Assembly (NCBI GenBank): GCA_030603495.1
Contig: JAUVXR010000001.1
Location: 1 to 64,000 of the forward strand
Length of the DNA: 64,000 nucleotides
DNA from: a bacterium
GTDB lineage: Bacteria; Armatimonadota; Zipacnadia; Zipacnadales; Zipacnadaceae
Direction: 5' to 3'
The position numbers and the translations under genes are program-made. Shown here one piece after another: positions 9,520 to 18,238 of the stretch; the stretch's first letter is position 1, and each line of letters begins with the position of its first letter. The notes under the pieces were generated by a model, which worked only from the letters and a program-made list of their open reading frames with translations, was not told the DNA's origin and did no database searches.

Positions 9520-10083
9520 CTACGCCGCGTCTGTGAGAGTTAGCGTCACCGTAGCATCTGTTGCCCCCTGCACCACCACATCTGCCAATGTAGTGATCGA
9601 AAGGGTCCAGGTCAGAGTGGCGCCGGGAGACCCCGAATGGCCCGACCCGATGCCGGTAATGATGGAATCCACGGAGCTTGCGGCGCTAGTCAAATCTATG
9701 CCGTCCGCTACGAGGTCACCATCGTCACCGCCGTGACTGGCTCCCAAAGCAGTTGCTTCGACGTTGAGCGTAAGGCCGGCAGGAATAGCATTCAGCAGTA
9801 CTGACACATCTACGGACCGCGTCTCCGCAGCCCCCACCGTCGAGGTGTACTCGACACTGGTGGTCTCTGCCGCACTGACAACGGGACTGAGCCCAGAGCC
9901 TTCAGCAGGCGCACTAATGGTGAAGTCCGCAGTCCCCGTCGTGCCCACGTCAATTATCTCACTTATTGTTATGCCCACGAGCTGATCATCGGTATCCGGG
10001 GCCGCCATCGCGGCTGACCCCATCAGCGCCAGCAGGGCACCTACGAACAGAAACGTCATGGTCTTTTTCAGTGTCTTTTTCAT
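9520..10083 (-). CDS. Secreted major fibre subunit (predicted)
   Basis: 187 aa. The signal peptide (MTFLFVGALLALMGSAAMAA) is followed by a Thr/Ser/Ala/Gly-rich all-beta domain with no cysteines, opening with LVGITISEIIDVGTTGTADF and closing with the strand DATVTLTLTDAA. The pattern resembles spore-coat-protein-U or DUF4402-like fibre subunits. A strong ribosome site (AAAGGAG, 9 nt before ATG) and first position in the operon fit a highly made structural protein. Partner genes downstream encode a second subunit, a chaperone and a barrel. Confidence 0.65.
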   Translation of the reverse strand: MKKTLKKTMTFLFVGALLALMGSAAMAAPDTDDQLVGITISEIIDVGTTGTADFTISAPAEGSGLSPVVSAAETTSVEYTSTVGAAETRSVDVSVLLNAIPAGLTLNVEATALGASHGGDDGDLVADGIDLTSAASSVDSIITGIGSGHSGSPGATLTWTLSITTLADVVVQGATDATVTLTLTDAA

Positions 10084-10105
10084 CTCTTGTACTCTCCTTT
10101 GTGTT

Positions 10106-10120
10106 CGGGTATAATACCCG
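10106..10120 (-). promoter_or_regulatory. Palindromic element close to the subunit gene
   Basis: CGGGTATAATACCCG is a 7+1+7 palindrome 22 nt upstream of the major subunit ATG. It contains TATAAT/TATTAT, so it can be read as a -10 box or an operator. No convincing -35 box is spaced 16-18 bp from it. Confidence 0.35.
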
Positions 10121-10405
10121 TTGGTGTTTGGAGCGTCCGCCGCGTCGCCTCAAGGCCACGCTATTGGCAGATCGACTCCTTCGCTACTCATCGCCGCGAG
10201 CTCTGTTAGCAGAGATGCTTTGCGGCGATGTACTTCTTGTGTCGGCCTCGGGAAGGCCTGAGCTCGACATTGTGCCCCGGGCCACCTCCTTTCAGAGCGT
10301 GTATTGTCAAGGTAGGGCCAAACAGCACCGCCTCTCGGTTCGTTGGACAGCACTATGACCCACGTGGGACCAAACCTATTACAACCCTGTACTGTCACAA
10401 TCGCT

Positions 10406-10478
10406 ATCATACCCAAAAAACGTCGACAAATGGGGTGACTACCTCTCGGTGGTGTATTTCCTCTGCGAATGGTGTAAA
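10406..10478 (-). promoter_or_regulatory. Candidate LytTR operator plus -10 box
   Basis: Three similar 9-mers stand at 10431 (TGGGGTGAC), 10450 (TGGTGTATT) and 10470 (TGGTGTAAA), spaced 19 and 20 bp. LytTR regulators bind pairs of imperfect 9-10-bp direct repeats about two helical turns apart. On the minus strand a TATGAT (10406-10411) lies 19 bp downstream of the nearest repeat with no good -35, the arrangement of an activator-dependent promoter. The regulator gene ends 80 bp upstream and the fibre operon starts about 320 bp downstream. Confidence 0.45.
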
Positions 10479-10559
10479 TCCACTTTCTAGGGGGGCTTGA
10501 CGGGTGGAACAAGGGGGATTGTGGGCGGCTGAGTTAGTATCTACGCCCGTGCAGTATCC

Positions 10560-11357
10560 TCAAATGCCCAACAAGGTGAACAGCTGCTTCGCCCGGGAAC
10601 GAGAGACGGTGAGGTCATTAAACATCATGCCGGCGCTGCCGTCCTTGAGGATAACGTCGTAGGAGCCGTCCCCTACGGGAATCAGATGCTCAACATATTT
10701 GAGGTTGATAAGCACACCGCGGTTAATGCGCTTGAACCCCTGGGAAGTGAGACGCTGTTCAAGCCGCTTGATGGTGTAATAAGTTGGGAAGGCCTTTTCC
10801 GCCGTGTGCAGCACAGTCCGCCCGCCCTCTCGCGCGGCATAGATAATCAGGGAAGAGTCAATCAGCCGAACTGTGGCCTCCTCGTAGTCCTTAATGGGAA
10901 GCATGTACAAGGGTGCGGACGGCTGTAGTCCGACGAGTTGCGCGACCATTTCACGCAGCACCTCAAGTGCAGGCGCTTTCTCGTCTAGTGCCCGTTCGAT
11001 GCGCTCGATAGTGGCCGCAATGCGGTCCTGTAGCACTTCGAGTTTGTCCGATTTGACCACATAATCAAGTGTGGCCAATTCGAACGCCTTTACTGCGTAT
11101 TCGTCGTGGGCCGTGACAAAGACAATCAGCGGTGGGTGGTCCAATGTAACTACAATCTCTGCGACCTCAATGCCACTTATGTCTGGCATCTGGACGTCGA
11201 GGAACAGTACGTCCGGTGTCGTTTTCTCCACTAGCTCCAAACAATCCGTGCCATTGAATGCTTGGCCGACCACTTCGACTTTGCCGGTGGCTTCTAGCAG
11301 ATCCTTGATTATTGTGGCCCACATCGGCTGGTCATCTACAACTACCGCGCGTATCAT
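10560..11357 (-). CDS. LytTR-family response regulator
   Basis: 265 aa from the start MIRAVVVDDQPMW. An in-frame ATG 54 nt further upstream adds 18 residues that do not belong to the fold. The receiver (1-120) has the acid pocket VVVDDQ, acceptor Asp in LFLDVQMPDISG and Lys in YVVKSD. The C-terminal LytTR DNA-binding domain (about 160-265) contains YYTIKRLEQRL, FKRINRGVLINLKYVEHL and a basic end. LytTR proteins typically control surface and secreted factors. This gene sits head-to-tail above the fibre operon with a matching operator-like repeat between them. Confidence 0.92.
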   Translation of the reverse strand: MIRAVVVDDQPMWATIIKDLLEATGKVEVVGQAFNGTDCLELVEKTTPDVLFLDVQMPDISGIEVAEIVVTLDHPPLIVFVTAHDEYAVKAFELATLDYVVKSDKLEVLQDRIAATIERIERALDEKAPALEVLREMVAQLVGLQPSAPLYMLPIKDYEEATVRLIDSSLIIYAAREGGRTVLHTAEKAFPTYYTIKRLEQRLTSQGFKRINRGVLINLKYVEHLIPVGDGSYDVILKDGSAGMMFNDLTVSRSRAKQLFTLLGI

Positions 11358-11609
11358 ATAGCCATCAACCCACAGCGCAGGGTAGTATCTGGGACAACTC
11401 CTGCAGAGCATTGCGCTCTTGGGTAGGGCAGTTCATGTAGCAATGCGTCGAATATAGACAGGGCGCAGCTAGCGACAGTTCTCCGTGCAGGCTGCGCGAT
11501 ACTATCATCCTAACGGGGTATTTCATCCGACTTAGGAACAACCCACTGCACAGATAACTACCCCCGTCTGCTGGCGCCCGCCAAGTCTGTTTGCCGGAGA
11601 TGTAAGTCA

Positions 11610-11661
11610 TCAGCATTTGGGGGACCAATTAGGGGCTGCATTAAGGTACAGTTGGGGCGTT
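11610..11661 (-). repeat. 52-bp inverted repeat, right copy
   Basis: Exact reverse complement of 877-928. On the minus strand it begins immediately where an IS1380-type transposase frame loses homology. Together with the left copy it could be the termini of a transposable unit carrying the fibre locus, or two solo copies of one insertion element in opposite orientation. Confidence 0.85.
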
Positions 11662-11895
11662 CCGGCTCGAGGGTTTGCATCCCTCTCCATGCACCGGGCT
11701 CTCTGAGTTGTCCAGATCCAGGATGATACGCGATCTCCCGGTGTGCGCCATGGCCTGCGACATCCAGATGGCACTGAGCCGGGCCAACCCCGCCACATTC
11801 TCCCTCCGGGTCAGTATTCCGGTCTCAAATCGATTCAGGGTGTTGGTACTGGCTGCCGGCTTGCCGCTCGCCTCCGGGCCTACCACCGTACGCAT
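11641..11895 (-). pseudogene. IS1380-family transposase N-terminal fragment
   Basis: Reads NTLNRFETGILTRRENVAGL, ending in SRIILDLDNSESPVHGE before switching to unrelated sequence inside the 52-bp repeat. IS1380 transposases have a closely similar block (STxSRFE...IILDxDSTxxxVHGxQEG) holding the first catalytic Asp. Everything after VHGE is missing, so it is a truncated, inactive copy. Confidence 0.7.
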
Positions 11896-12088
11896 TCACC
11901 GGATCTAGGGCCAAACGCTCCGCATCGTCGGTCTCCTCGTAGCCTGCCAGTCGGCTGTAGACTGCTTGCCGCAGCAACCCCACCTGATGGTGCTGCACAT
12001 TGCGGCCGCGCCCGACTCGCTAAGCCCGCCACTGCACAACTGATGTCCAGTGGAGCCGCCATGTGCCGCTTTTGCCCTAACACTCAAC

Positions 12089-13243
12089 TTATATAGTCGT
12101 TTGAGATCGAATTTGGTTGGGTTCTTCTTCGGGGGATTTCTTGAGGTGAATGGCCGCGGCCTCGCCGGCTGGCTCCCCTTCGTTTTCGTTGCTGTAGGCG
12201 AGAAAGTCAGGCAAAGCCTCAGCCGCAGCCTGCTTGGTGGCTCCATCCGAGTGCAGGTAGCGTGAAGTCGTGCTCAGGTCAGCGTGGCCCAGCAGTTCCT
12301 GGACTGTTTTCACATCCACTGCCGAGTGGAGCAGCATTGTGGCGTAGGCGTGACGCAGACTATGGGCCGTGATGCCGGCTCGGTCAAGCCCGGCTCTCTT
12401 CACAATGCGCTTGAAGATTCGATAGAACGTCGAGTTGCCCATGCGCTTGGCGCACCTATTAGGGAAGAGAAGCTCTGAGGTTGACTCTCGCCCGGCCAGG
12501 TATTGCTTGAGTATTTGCCGGGTCTGTCCCGGCAGAGGAATTACCCGTTCCTTGCCGCCTTTGCCCATAATCCGAATGCGGCTCAAATCGGCTGTCAGGT
12601 CAGAGATGCGCAGATTCAGGAGCTCAGAGCGGCGCAAACCCGCAGTGAGCAGCAGCATGATTATCGTACGGTCGCGAATGTCGCCAGCAGCTTGGACCAA
12701 CCGTCGGCCTTGCTCTGAGGTGGGGCCCTGGGGCAAACTGCGCGTCTGTTTGGGCTTCACCACACCCTCCACTGGGTTAGACTCCACCAGGCCGCTGCGC
12801 CTCAAGTAGCTAAAGAACGAGCTCGTAGCATTCAGTGCCCGCGTAATTGTGGCTGCTGATAGTCCACTCATCGAGACGGCAAAGGCCTGTAGCTCGCGGC
12901 TGCTAATCTGGCGAACGTCCGTTGTTAGGTTATGAGACACCAGGAAGTCGTGCAGCCGCCTCAGATCCCGGCCATAGGCTTGCAGGGTAAGCGGAGAAGC
13001 TTGGCGGTACTGCTCAAGATAGGTCAGAAAAGAATCCACCAAGTACTGGAAGTCGTAGATTCCCTGTTCGTTGTCAGCGACAACGGCCGCTCCCGGTTGG
13101 CAACCGAGGCCTATTGTCGTTGCCTCGTTTTGATGTTCAGGCACAATGCTTCTCACATGTCTATCCCTAACTGGTGTCCGGGGGACCGCCAGAACATGAC
13201 GTCCGCCACCATCTATATGCGGTTGCCTACAGGCCAGACTCAT
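12089..13243 (-). CDS. Tyrosine recombinase ending the 12-21 kb operon
   Basis: 384 aa. SAM-like N-terminal core-binding domain (LVDSFLTYLEQYRQASPLTL) and a catalytic domain with all key residues: Arg in AGLRRSELL, Lys in GKGGKER, HSLRHAYAT, His in LGHADLSTTSRY and the Tyr nucleophile in SRYLH. About 60 N-terminal residues look non-conserved; a GTG at 13156 with AGGGA upstream is a likelier start. A polar C-terminal tail follows the Tyr. It is the distal gene after the HerA-nuclease gene (37-nt gap), so it may mobilise the whole operon. Confidence 0.9.
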   Translation of the reverse strand: MSLACRQPHIDGGGRHVLAVPRTPVRDRHVRSIVPEHQNEATTIGLGCQPGAAVVADNEQGIYDFQYLVDSFLTYLEQYRQASPLTLQAYGRDLRRLHDFLVSHNLTTDVRQISSRELQAFAVSMSGLSAATITRALNATSSFFSYLRRSGLVESNPVEGVVKPKQTRSLPQGPTSEQGRRLVQAAGDIRDRTIIMLLLTAGLRRSELLNLRISDLTADLSRIRIMGKGGKERVIPLPGQTRQILKQYLAGRESTSELLFPNRCAKRMGNSTFYRIFKRIVKRAGLDRAGITAHSLRHAYATMLLHSAVDVKTVQELLGHADLSTTSRYLHSDGATKQAAAEALPDFLAYSNENEGEPAGEAAAIHLKKSPEEEPNQIRSQTTI

Positions 13244-13280
13244 TGTGCGGTTTCACTATCACCTTTGGTGTCTTGGGTAT

Positions 13281-15407
13281 CTAAAGATCTAGCGACGGCT
13301 GACTATCGGACACTCCGGCAGCGTCGTTACTGGGATCTTCCAAGAACTCCCGCAACCGGCGCCACTCGATTCTCTGAGAGATATCCTCACCCAACTCCTG
13401 AATTACCGCCTCTTTGATCCGGTCGAGATCCTTTTGTGCGTGTGCTGCCACAATTACCTGGTCATAACCCATGCCCAGGTCGGCCTCGATATTGGCCACC
13501 TCGAATTGGGGCTTCTCAGCCGTACCTAGTGCTATTTCCACAGCCAGCTTCTGTCCATTGGCATACACTGCAACGTCAACGGCCTTGTTGCCCAGAGTTT
13601 GGTCTTCGAGGCGAATCTCGCTGCGGGGGTAGCGGGCCCTATAGTACTGCGAAACTGCCCTCTGGAAATACCGATGGGGAAGCCCGCCTTTGCCTCGAGG
13701 GCGGTCTACCTTTACGCGCAGCACCGACGTCAAGTGTTCCCAACCTTCCGCAGTAGGCTGGTATAGAACGATTGCCCTGCCGCGGCGACCGGTATTGACC
13801 TCACAACGTTCAATAAGGCCAGCCTCTTCCAAGCGGGTGCGGATCTGGTTACCCATATAGCCGCTGTAGTCGAGGCGCTCGTCCCGCTGGGTTACCGTCT
13901 CAAATGGATGGCGGGCAATCTCTACCAGGTATTCGGTAGCACGCAACGGCAGTGCCGATTGCGTGGCCTGGTCGCCCTGCTGGGTAGCAGTCTGCTGAGC
14001 GCCGCTTTGTTCAGTGGTCTCGACGACCGGCGGGACGATTGCAGGTGGCTCACTTCGCGGCACATAATCCAGTTGCGCCAAGGACTGCTCGCGGCGCTCC
14101 GCGACCTGCTCTGGAGTTGGTTCGGGAAAATTCAGCTCAGGGAAGCGTACCAGGAAAGCACGGGGGTATGTTCCGCCCATAAACTGGATCGCGTGGCGGT
14201 CGGGAATCTCGCTCAGCCAGTCTTCCTGCTCCTGATTAAGCGAACAGCTGCGAGCGAAGATGCGCTTGGAATTGCCTTCGTCCAGGCGAAAACAGGTCTT
14301 ATAGCGAGTGTTGGCCAGAATCTGCGCCGGGGTCTCCCCCGGCACTTGGTCGGTAAATATCAGCCGGATATCACGCTTCCGCACCCGTCGCGATGCCTGT
14401 AGCAGCCAGGGCTCGGTTATATCGCTTCTTGGGTCCCACGAAGAGTAGAGCAGATGGGCCTCATCAATGATGATGTTGAGGCGGTCGCCCGGGTGCAAAG
14501 ATTTGAAAGTGATAGCTGCGGTGAGGAACGTATCGACAAAGAAAAGCAACTGTTGGTCGCTGAGGCCCCGCAGCCGCAACACCAGTGATCTGTTGGTCAG
14601 CTGTCCCAGGTCAAAGCCTCTGACGCAGTCATAGACCGGACCCATCAGTCGCTGTAGGGCAGCCAGCCGATTCAGCGCGCTCTCTCTATAATTGTACCGC
14701 CGGCTGAACGGCTTGTAGCGAATCCGCTGTAATGCTGCCAACACATCAGTAAGGGTAGGATAGTTGAGGCTGCCGCCAAATACTCCGTGACTGTCAAACA
14801 GGTCCCAGAGCACCTCACCCAGCAGATTCTCAATGCCCTCGCGAAAGAAAAACGCCTCGCGGGTGACATTGTGAAAGCGGTAGATGGCCGACCGCGGGTG
14901 CTCTCCCTGAACGGGGGCGAAGGGGTTCCACTTGAAGTCCTCATAATCGATTACGAGAAACTCATCCGCAGGAAACTGTAGCGCTACGTCGTCGTGCTCG
15001 TTCTCGAGGTCCAGAAAAAATACAGTCTGGCCAGCGGCGTGCAGCTGCGTAGCTAGATGCTTTATGCCATAGCTTTTCCCCACCCCTGGTGTTCCCACCA
15101 CTAGAGCGTTCCAGTCTTCGTCCGGAGGCAGCGGGCAGGGAAAGCCCACCCCCGCACCGGTGGGCACCCAGGTCCAGGGCATGCCGGCAGCTGGCAGATC
15201 TTCGGGCAGCGGCTGGTCAACCATGAAGGGGTGCGGTTCGTCGACATTGAGAGCGGCTTGCACGGTCAAGGCATGAGCAAGTGAGTTGATCATTCCTTCG
15301 TCCCCAGACAGATTTGCCGCCGCCACCGCAACTTGGGCTCCGGGATGACTGCGCAGCCCGGATAGGGCTAATAGATCGTTAAGCACAGAATCTTCGCTAA
15401 GCTCCAT
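13281..15407 (-). CDS. HerA/VirB4-like ATPase fused to winged helix and nuclease-like domain
   Basis: 708 aa. Walker A GTPGVGKS (105-112) and Walker B LNIIIDEAH (about 315) define a HerA/FtsK-type P-loop ATPase (DUF87-like), with an Arg-rich sensor region (ASRRVRKRDIRLIF). A winged-helix segment (about 480-570) and a C-terminal PD-(D/E)xK-like fold follow: NKAVDVAVYANGQKLAVEIAL. The catalytic Lys position is Ala, so nuclease activity is doubtful. SD AAGGAG precedes ATG. A similar three-part protein lies at 31546-33585. Likely role: DNA pumping or processing for the mobile element or a defence function. Confidence 0.85.
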   Translation of the reverse strand: MELSEDSVLNDLLALSGLRSHPGAQVAVAAANLSGDEGMINSLAHALTVQAALNVDEPHPFMVDQPLPEDLPAAGMPWTWVPTGAGVGFPCPLPPDEDWNALVVGTPGVGKSYGIKHLATQLHAAGQTVFFLDLENEHDDVALQFPADEFLVIDYEDFKWNPFAPVQGEHPRSAIYRFHNVTREAFFFREGIENLLGEVLWDLFDSHGVFGGSLNYPTLTDVLAALQRIRYKPFSRRYNYRESALNRLAALQRLMGPVYDCVRGFDLGQLTNRSLVLRLRGLSDQQLLFFVDTFLTAAITFKSLHPGDRLNIIIDEAHLLYSSWDPRSDITEPWLLQASRRVRKRDIRLIFTDQVPGETPAQILANTRYKTCFRLDEGNSKRIFARSCSLNQEQEDWLSEIPDRHAIQFMGGTYPRAFLVRFPELNFPEPTPEQVAERREQSLAQLDYVPRSEPPAIVPPVVETTEQSGAQQTATQQGDQATQSALPLRATEYLVEIARHPFETVTQRDERLDYSGYMGNQIRTRLEEAGLIERCEVNTGRRGRAIVLYQPTAEGWEHLTSVLRVKVDRPRGKGGLPHRYFQRAVSQYYRARYPRSEIRLEDQTLGNKAVDVAVYANGQKLAVEIALGTAEKPQFEVANIEADLGMGYDQVIVAAHAQKDLDRIKEAVIQELGEDISQRIEWRRLREFLEDPSNDAAGVSDSQPSLDL

Positions 15408-15451
15408 GGTAGTCGCTCCTTGTTAAGATGACTTATCGTTGAACTGTTTCG

Positions 15452-15883
15452 CTACGAGACAACAATCCACCACAGCAGTCCGCCGGCAGCGGCAGCAATC
15501 AGCACCGCCCGAATGATAAGCCCTCGTAATCTGGCCCAACTGTGCTCGCGGCACAGCGGCCCGTCCCACCATTCCGTCCGGTCGTCCGGGCAGATCGGCC
15601 GGCCGCAATAAGGATCACTGCAGACTACCTGGGCACAGCGGGCACACAGCGGCCGTCCACAGTCTACGCAGCGAGCTGCGACCTGTTCGCGCGTGTGGAG
15701 TATGGCCATACACCCGGCACACTCCCCGGGCCGACTGACCGTCCGCCGCTCATAACCTCGTGGAGTCAATATTGCTTGCTCAGTATCTTCCAGTACCGGC
15801 TCATCTTGGCTGTCAATTACCACCTGGCGATCGGTGATAATGCCCCCGCGCAGCAGCGCTTCGCGAAAGTCCTGTAAGCGCAT
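15452..15883 (-). CDS. Zinc-ribbon protein with C-terminal membrane anchor
   Basis: 143 aa. The middle carries four paired-cysteine knuckles (CAGC, CVDC, CARC, CSDPYC/C), consistent with two treble-clef or RING-like zinc sites. The C-terminus is one hydrophobic helix (GLIIRAVLIAAAAGGLLWWI), so it should be tail-anchored with the zinc module in the cytoplasm. In this operon with an E1-like enzyme, an E3-like adaptor role can be imagined but nothing proves it. It ends 44 nt before the HerA-nuclease gene. Confidence 0.75.
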   Translation of the reverse strand: MRLQDFREALLRGGIITDRQVVIDSQDEPVLEDTEQAILTPRGYERRTVSRPGECAGCMAILHTREQVAARCVDCGRPLCARCAQVVCSDPYCGRPICPDDRTEWWDGPLCREHSWARLRGLIIRAVLIAAAAGGLLWWIVVS

Positions 15884-15889
15884 CTTTCA

Positions 15890-16225
15890 TCATCTCCCGG
15901 TAGGATGGCGATGGCGGGTCCGCCACAAATGCCAGCTAGCCAGCGCCAGTGTCCTGATAAGATATCCGCATAGCACCATAGCTAGACCAAATACTATTGC
16001 CCTCAGCAGGTACTGCATTGTGCTGGCCGGTGTGCCAAAGAGTACTACGAAGAATATAGCTATTAGCACGACAATAGTCGCTGTCCCGACCACCGCGGCT
16101 GCTACCCCTGCCCAGCGGGCCACCATGCGCCACTGGGCAAGTGGATTGGGCTGCTCCTCTTCGGGTTGAGCTGGCTGCTGCTCGCCGACTAGCCGAAAGG
16201 GCGGCTGATTGGGATCCATTATCAT
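15890..16225 (-). CDS. Small two-helix membrane protein
   Basis: 111 aa. A Pro/Glu/Gln-rich N-terminus (EQQPAQPEEEQPNPLAQW) is followed by two hydrophobic helices (WAGVAAAVVGTATIVVLIAI and AIVFGLAMVLCGYLIRTLAL) and a basic tail. GGGGAGG precedes ATG; the gap to the zinc-ribbon gene is 6 nt. Family not recognised. Confidence 0.75.
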   Translation of the reverse strand: MIMDPNQPPFRLVGEQQPAQPEEEQPNPLAQWRMVARWAGVAAAVVGTATIVVLIAIFFVVLFGTPASTMQYLLRAIVFGLAMVLCGYLIRTLALASWHLWRTRHRHPTGR

Positions 16226-16240
16226 GCCCAGTACCTCCCC

Positions 16241-16462
16241 TTACCCGCATAAAGCGGCAGTCTGCTGGCTAGGGTCGAGCAGGTTAGCCAGCAGCTTGAT
16301 AATCAGTGCTTGGCGACGGTGTAGCAGTGGCTGTCTGCTTGCCGATATCTGGCCTTCCTCCAGCCGGACAGAGATGGCCCACACGGCACCGGCCAGTTTC
16401 GTAATCAGACCCAGGTGGAGATTGCTATTTATGTCTGGGCTCTTTGTCTTCTGCTTGACCAT
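16241..16462 (-). CDS. Small conserved-context protein, 73 aa
   Basis: Starts MVKQKTKSPDINSNL, chosen over an in-frame start 93 nt upstream because AGGAG lies 8 nt before this ATG. Mixed amphipathic sequence (LITKLAGAVWAISVRLEEGQ, then ALIIKLLANLLDPSQQ) with no membrane helix. Gaps of 37 and 15 nt to its neighbours place it in the operon. Not recognised. Confidence 0.65.
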   Translation of the reverse strand: MVKQKTKSPDINSNLHLGLITKLAGAVWAISVRLEEGQISASRQPLLHRRQALIIKLLANLLDPSQQTAALCG

Positions 16463-16499
16463 AATCTGGCTCCTAGGCACCTTAGTCGGTACTGGTGAA

Positions 16500-18164
16500 C
16501 TACGGGGCAAATGTTCTCCGCCAGGTTGCCAGCTGTTGTTGGATCTGCCGGGCAATAGGTAACCATCGCCGTTCGGGTGGAAACACCACTGTGGCCGGGT
16601 TGGCTCCAGTCCCCTCTACGACCCACAGTTCCGCATCCGGTGACGCCCCGACCATACTAAGCCGACGGCCAACCCCCTGAGGCACCATTTGCTCCAAAAC
16701 CGGGCCCAACGGAGCCGGGAGGTCCATGGTTAGGCCGGCGGCCACCAGTCGGGTGGCCAACTCCCGGAGGGCCAGCCCTTCAGTCTGCCCCTGAAGCAAG
16801 TCAACCGTAGCCGCCCCCAGCAGCATCAATATCGCGCCAATGTCCTGATTGCTCTCGGCAATGCTGGGCCCCATATCAGTCTCCATGGCTTGTGGAGAAT
16901 CCGCAGACGCCATGGGCTCAGCGGCGGGCGGAGGAAAGATCCCCTGCAAGAAGGCCTGACCACAACTGGCCAGCGCACATATCGGGCACTCTTGCCGGGC
17001 CCGCGCCCTGGGAAGCTGTTCTGCCAAGCCATCGTCATGGAGAAACAGCCGCTGAGGCTCATCGGCCTCTTCACCCAGCCACCGCCGTACCAGTCCGATG
17101 CCCGTGCTGGCTACCCGGGACAGCAGATCTGGCACTGTGCCCAGGGTATCGTCGCGCCGCTGGCCGGCCTGCCGGGCCTCCAGTTGGACCACAGCATCTC
17201 CGGCCAGATCGCGCTCTACCTCCAGCCAGCGCAGGTCGCGCACACATAACAGGCACCCTTGGCCCGGTGGGACAAAGACGACTTGCCCGCCACGGACCAC
17301 GCGGCCCTCTTCCTCTCGCACTCCTATTCCTACATCCAGATGAGCCAGGCTCAGGGTGGCTGCATAACACGCGCCGACAAACCGGGCCGCCTCGCTGTCG
17401 GCAGCGGTTATCAGTACTGTTGATGGCTGATTGGTAAGTACTTCGACCATAGGCCGTTGGGCCGATGAGCAGGCAACCTCCCGCACCGTGATTCCAGCAA
17501 AGTGTTCCCGCAGAATCCGGCCCAGCGCGGCCACTTTCTGTTCGTGGGGACGCACTTGAGTCCCCAAGAGACCGGTCCGGTTGCGAGGCTCGATTGAGTC
17601 GGGGTCGCATAGGGCGAGGTGGGTGGCTCCAGTAGAAGCCAATATCCGGTCTACTTCACTTCCAGCCCGCCCCTGTCCTATAATCGTGAACCAGTCGGTG
17701 CGAAACCGCTGGAAAGCTGGGCCTACTCCACCACGGATCGGTTCCCAGACAGCCTCCGCCAAGGGAACCGGGTGTTGGATGGCCTCCTCGGCTACGGCAT
17801 GGCGCACACCGGTCTCGGCCACTACTACCTCGTGGACAGCTTCAGTCTCTCCGTTGCGGCACAGTTCCCCTTGCCAACCGCGGCGACCGTTGCCCGAAAG
17901 CCACGCTACTATGGCTTCCTCCGGCAAGCCCCGGTCCCAGCCCCGGGGCGCTCTGCGCGCTGCTCTTACCACCAGCCCCAGCCCCTGCCGGACGGCTTGC
18001 CGGGCAAGCTGAGGCAGTTGCTGCCACCGACCCGGTTGCCCGGCTCCGGGCCGTTCCAACAGAGTCACATCCGCCGCCGAAACTATCAGCCCCGCCGGGA
18101 TGAACCTCACTGCCTGACGCTCCCGGCCCGCTTCATCTCTTTCAAACAACGTTACGGTGTTCAC
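16500..18164 (-). CDS. E1/ThiF-like adenylyltransferase with extra N- and C-terminal domains
   Basis: 554 aa from GTG. An unassigned N-terminal region (1-155) precedes the ThiF fold: nucleotide loop GQGRAG (163-168), LCDPDSIEPRNRTG with the acidic and Asn/Arg pair, conserved Lys in HEQKVAAL, and ADSEAAR. Zinc-type CxxC pairs sit at 304/307 and 393/396. A 150-aa C-terminal extension follows. E1-like enzymes adenylate the C-terminus of a ubiquitin-like or sulfur-carrier protein. No JAB, E2 or GG-ending protein is obvious nearby, but two small proteins sharing a C-terminal tail flank it. No obvious catalytic Cys loop, so it may be an adenylating or MccB-type enzyme. Confidence 0.85.
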   Translation of the reverse strand: MNTVTLFERDEAGRERQAVRFIPAGLIVSAADVTLLERPGAGQPGRWQQLPQLARQAVRQGLGLVVRAARRAPRGWDRGLPEEAIVAWLSGNGRRGWQGELCRNGETEAVHEVVVAETGVRHAVAEEAIQHPVPLAEAVWEPIRGGVGPAFQRFRTDWFTIIGQGRAGSEVDRILASTGATHLALCDPDSIEPRNRTGLLGTQVRPHEQKVAALGRILREHFAGITVREVACSSAQRPMVEVLTNQPSTVLITAADSEAARFVGACYAATLSLAHLDVGIGVREEEGRVVRGGQVVFVPPGQGCLLCVRDLRWLEVERDLAGDAVVQLEARQAGQRRDDTLGTVPDLLSRVASTGIGLVRRWLGEEADEPQRLFLHDDGLAEQLPRARARQECPICALASCGQAFLQGIFPPPAAEPMASADSPQAMETDMGPSIAESNQDIGAILMLLGAATVDLLQGQTEGLALRELATRLVAAGLTMDLPAPLGPVLEQMVPQGVGRRLSMVGASPDAELWVVEGTGANPATVVFPPERRWLPIARQIQQQLATWRRTFAP

Positions 18165-18238
18165 GTTGCTACCCCCTCATTCGTGAATCTGAGACAGGCC
18201 TGGAGAGCGAGGGCCTGCCTCCCGTCGGTACGGCTGAC

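Noticed and set aside
10150-10512. 120-aa minus-strand frame between the LytTR gene and the fibre operon
   Set aside because: It crosses the operator-like repeats and -10 box, has no ribosome site, and its composition (Arg/Pro-rich) is not protein-like.
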